The notes under the pieces: model-generated
Databases searched by the model: none
The model's input: only the letters and a program-made list of their open reading frames with translations
Told to the model about the DNA's origin: nothing
In this document: positions 61,771-64,000 of the stretch, piece by piece
How the letters are laid out: every line of letters starts with the position of its first letter
How positions within the stretch are numbered: position 1 is the first letter of the stretch
Position numbers and translations under genes: made by a program
Assembly: GCA_009692585.1 (NCBI GenBank)
Contig: SHYX01000005.1
Span: 62,001-126,000, forward strand
DNA from: Myxococcales bacterium
Lineage (GTDB): Bacteria; Myxococcota; UBA796; SXON01
Direction of reading: 5' to 3'
DNA: 64,000 nt

Positions 61771-62820
61771 CTACAGCACCAGGATCTCCCGCATCTCAGC
61801 CACCAGCCGGGCGATGGAGTAGCCGCGCTCCGCGACGCGGCGACGTCCGACGGCACCGCGACGACCGCGCTCCTGGGGATTCGCGAGCGCCTCCCGCACC
61901 GCCGCCAGGAGCGCCTGCGGGTCATCGGGCGGAACGACCCACCCCACCTCGGCGTCGACCAGCTCGGGGATGCCCGAGATCGAGGTGGTGACCACCGGCA
62001 CGCCCGCAGCCATCGCCTCGACGAGCACCACCGGTAACCCGTCCATGTCTCCGTCCGGGGCCCGGCGACAGGGGAGTACGAACAATCCTGCGCTCGCGAT
62101 TACGCGACGCACCTCGGCGTGGTCACAGAGGGGGAGCACCTGCGCGGGCGGGGACGGGTCCAGGTCGGAGATGATCTGGACCTGCGCGTCCGGGCCCAGG
62201 GCGTGGGCGAGTCCCACCACGAGGTCGAGGCCTTTCTTGGGGACGTTGCGCCCGACGCTCACGATCGTGCTGTTTGTGGTCGGCTCCGCGAGGGCCGTGC
62301 CCTCCAGGTCCAACCCGAACCGGACCAGCCGTGCCGTCACGCCCCAGCGTTCGGCGAGCAGGCGCTGGTTCCACTCCGTCATCGCCACCACCACGACGGC
62401 ATCGCGCAGGACCGAGGCGAGGGCGGGGCGCGGCTTGTACAGGTCGACCGCGTGCACGGTCACGCTGTACGCAGTGCCCGCGCGTTGGCAGGCCATGCGG
62501 GTCCACTCGGCCGCCTCGCCGGCGAAATGAACGTGTACGCGTCGCGACCTGCGGATGATGCTCGCGAGCCACAGCACCCGGGGCGACACCCTCGCCGGGC
62601 GCCTTGCCCACTCGATGATGAGCCGGGGCAGGGCCCAGACCCACCCCCACCGGTGCGGCTGCATGTGCACCGGTGCGCCGATCGGCTCGACGGGAACGGT
62701 GTCGCGGGGGTCGAACGCGGCCAGTTCCACCGGGACGCCGGCCCGGTGGAGCGCGCGGACCTCGTCTCGTACGAAGGTCTCGGTGAGGGCAGGGTGGTAC
62801 CGGGCAACGTAGAGAATCAC
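61771..62820 (-). CDS. Glycosyltransferase family 4 protein
   Basis: A 349-residue GT-B-fold glycosyltransferase. GTG 62820 overlaps the upstream stop (GTGA). N-terminal domain: LYVARYHPALTETFVRDEVRAL; donor-binding domain: IVSVGRNVPKKGLDLVVGLA, GLFVLPCRRAPDGDMDGLPVVLVEAMAAGVPVV (in part; the E-x7-E type donor motif) and GWVVPPDDPQALLAAVREAL. It uses a nucleotide sugar to extend a glycan in the cytosol. It is paired with the following GT, suggesting a surface-polysaccharide locus continuing upstream of the window edge. Confidence 0.88.
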   Translation of the reverse strand: MILYVARYHPALTETFVRDEVRALHRAGVPVELAAFDPRDTVPVEPIGAPVHMQPHRWGWVWALPRLIIEWARRPARVSPRVLWLASIIRRSRRVHVHFAGEAAEWTRMACQRAGTAYSVTVHAVDLYKPRPALASVLRDAVVVVAMTEWNQRLLAERWGVTARLVRFGLDLEGTALAEPTTNSTIVSVGRNVPKKGLDLVVGLAHALGPDAQVQIISDLDPSPPAQVLPLCDHAEVRRVIASAGLFVLPCRRAPDGDMDGLPVVLVEAMAAGVPVVTTSISGIPELVDAEVGWVVPPDDPQALLAAVREALANPQERGRRGAVGRRRVAERGYSIARLVAEMREILVL

Positions 62821-63893
62821 GAGCCGTCCCGGCGCCGGGCGATGACCCCGGCCAACACGGACTCGATCTCTTCCGCACGATCGGCCCACGTTCGCAGGTG
62901 AGGGGGGCCGGGGGCGGAGGCCAGGGCGCGCCCGATCGCCTCGCGGAGCGCGGAGGTGTTGCCGGGCGCGTAGTACACCGGCCGCTCACCCGCGATGTCT
63001 CGCACGGTCGGCAGGTCGGCGGCTACGATGGGAAGCCCGGTGGCGAGGTAGTCCCACAACTTCAGCGGCGAGGTGAATTGCCGACCAAAGCTGTTGTCCT
63101 CCAGGGGGAGCATGAGCGCGTGCGCACGGGCCAGGCGGCCGGGGACCGCGACGTAGGGGAGGGGACCGGTCGCGGTCACGTTGGCGGGGAGCGGACCAGG
63201 GGGCGCATCCCCCACGAACTCCAGGTCCACTCCAGGAAGCCCGGCCACCGCCTCGATCAGCCCTGCCACCCCCTTGTACGCCCGCGGCGAACCTGCGAAC
63301 ACCAGGAGCGGTCGCGGGGCCGGGGCGTGTCGCACGACCCGATCGGGGCTCGTCGCGTTGTGGCATACCCGCTGCGAGTCAGGCAGCGCCTGTCCGTACC
63401 CGCGCTGGAGCGCGGCGAGCGTACCGCCGCTGTTGGCCACCAGCGCGCCCGCCCGCGCGAACATGGCGCGCTCCCACGCCTCGGTCGCTCCCGCTTCGCC
63501 GCCCTCCTCCTCCGCCCGCTGCCGCTCATGACAGTGCGCCTCGTAGACGACGCGGGGACGCGACCCGACCAGCCCCAGGTAGCGGAGTTCGCGTGCGTAC
63601 ACCACGGATTCGCGGGTCGCGTCGTCGCACCAGCGACCCACCCGCCAGCGGAACCACAGGCTCGCCCAGGGGTTCCACGCGGTCGGGGCCAGCTCCAGGT
63701 GCAGCGTCGGCAGAGGCTCCAGCCCGAGGCCGGCCAGGGCGGCCTCGGCGCTGCCTGGGTCGCCCCGGGTCGGATTCGCGAACAGCCAGACGTCGTGGCC
63801 GCGGGCCGCCAACGCGTGGCAGGTGTGCACGACCTGCACCGCCTGGGCACGGGACGACGGGAGGGTCGGCCGGAACAGGTGCAGGACGCGCAT
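62817..63893 (-). CDS. Glycosyltransferase family 4-like protein
   Basis: A 358-residue GT-B enzyme. N-terminal LHLFRPTLPSSRAQAVQVVHTCHALAARGHDV (in part), VVYEAHCHERQR, ALVANSGGTLAALQRGYG; C-terminal LLVFAGSPRAYKGVAGLIEAV, HALMLPLEDNSFGRQFTSPLKLWDYLATGLPIVAADLP (in part) and PVYYAPGNTSALREAIGRAL. The SPLKLWEYLA motif is typical of GT4-like enzymes of polysaccharide synthesis. It is the first gene of a two-gene unit with the GT at 61771, and its start is 107 bases from the window end. Confidence 0.88.
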   Translation of the reverse strand: MRVLHLFRPTLPSSRAQAVQVVHTCHALAARGHDVWLFANPTRGDPGSAEAALAGLGLEPLPTLHLELAPTAWNPWASLWFRWRVGRWCDDATRESVVYARELRYLGLVGSRPRVVYEAHCHERQRAEEEGGEAGATEAWERAMFARAGALVANSGGTLAALQRGYGQALPDSQRVCHNATSPDRVVRHAPAPRPLLVFAGSPRAYKGVAGLIEAVAGLPGVDLEFVGDAPPGPLPANVTATGPLPYVAVPGRLARAHALMLPLEDNSFGRQFTSPLKLWDYLATGLPIVAADLPTVRDIAGERPVYYAPGNTSALREAIGRALASAPGPPHLRTWADRAEEIESVLAGVIARRRDGS

Positions 63894-63920
63894 CGGCGCA
63901 GCAGCTATCCCGAACGCAGC

Positions 63921-63938
63921 TGCGTAAAGAATTACGCA
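63921..63938. promoter_or_regulatory. Operator-like inverted repeat upstream of the glycosyltransferase pair
   Basis: TGCGTAA - AGAA - TTACGCA, a perfect 7-bp inverted repeat with a 4-base centre, 28 bp before the ATG at 63893 (minus strand). It is strikingly AT-rich against its surroundings and fits a dimeric regulator site overlapping the promoter. Confidence 0.45.
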
Positions 63939-64000
63939 CGAGCCCGTTGACGGTGTCGGTTGGGGGAGGGTACACGTCCGTCAAGAGGCGCCGGTGCTGG

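Overview
The window is very GC-rich, densely packed chromosomal DNA from a bacterium that most resembles a myxobacterium (Myxococcota, formerly Deltaproteobacteria). The signs are Asp-rich MopE-type calcium/metal-motif lipoproteins, many short secreted lipoproteins with Asp/Thr/Gly/Ser linkers (DTGDTG, DTDTDSDS), C-terminal tails of the MYXO-CTERM kind, an OmpA protein with thrombospondin-type-3 repeats, and frequent ATGA/GTGA/TGATG overlaps. No rRNA, tRNA, CRISPR array or intact mobile element was seen. This placement is inference from gene style, since no marker gene for taxonomy is present.

Layout. 1-10.8 kb: surface and secreted proteins (two MopE-like lipoproteins, a DUF2330 protein, a trypsin-like protease) mixed with a divergent CobT, an RlmI-like methyltransferase and a glutamine amidotransferase. 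10.8-17.9 kb: an alpha/beta hydrolase, then a tightly coupled CoA-thioester catabolic cluster (SDR, RidA, crotonase, UPF0104 membrane protein, acyl-CoA dehydrogenase, benzoate-CoA-ligase-type enzyme, creatininase-like enzyme). It looks like a 2-aminobenzoyl-CoA type locus without its monooxygenase. 17.9-25.4 kb: a degenerate HD-GYP/GGDEF-like membrane protein, carAB, and a divergent pair of lipoproteins (flavoprotein and histidine phosphatase) whose promoters overlap. 25.4-37.3 kb: a UDPGP-type nucleotidyltransferase, an alkaline-phosphatase-fold enzyme, an isopropylmalate-synthase-family enzyme, panB-panC, hflX and a deoxynucleoside kinase/adenosine deaminase pair, with remnants of two transposases.

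37.3-45.6 kb: ssb, then a complete branched-chain amino-acid type ABC importer (binding protein, LivH, LivM, LivG, LivF) split by an opposite-strand sulfatase-fold gene and followed by a TIGR03790-like lipoprotein. 45.6-52.2 kb: OmpA/TSP3 protein, an LtaS-like membrane enzyme, a diacylglycerol-kinase-family lipid kinase and small membrane or lipoproteins. 52.2-54.7 kb holds the most unusual pair: a polyferredoxin with four [4Fe-4S] motifs followed by a tandem-domain bacterial-microcompartment shell protein very like cyanobacterial CcmP, set among copies of a short repeated element, with no other microcompartment gene in the window. 54.7-64 kb: ABC-F ATPase, N-formylglutamate-amidohydrolase-like protein, thiolase, Hsp33, a phosphoglycerate-mutase-family protein, a frameshifted gene and two coupled glycosyltransferases.

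Two genome-style patterns recur. Several first genes have a TAnnnT-like -10 hexamer five to seven bases before the start codon, suggesting leaderless mRNAs. Several lipoproteins have only about 6-10 residues before the lipobox cysteine, with starts that cannot be moved far upstream.
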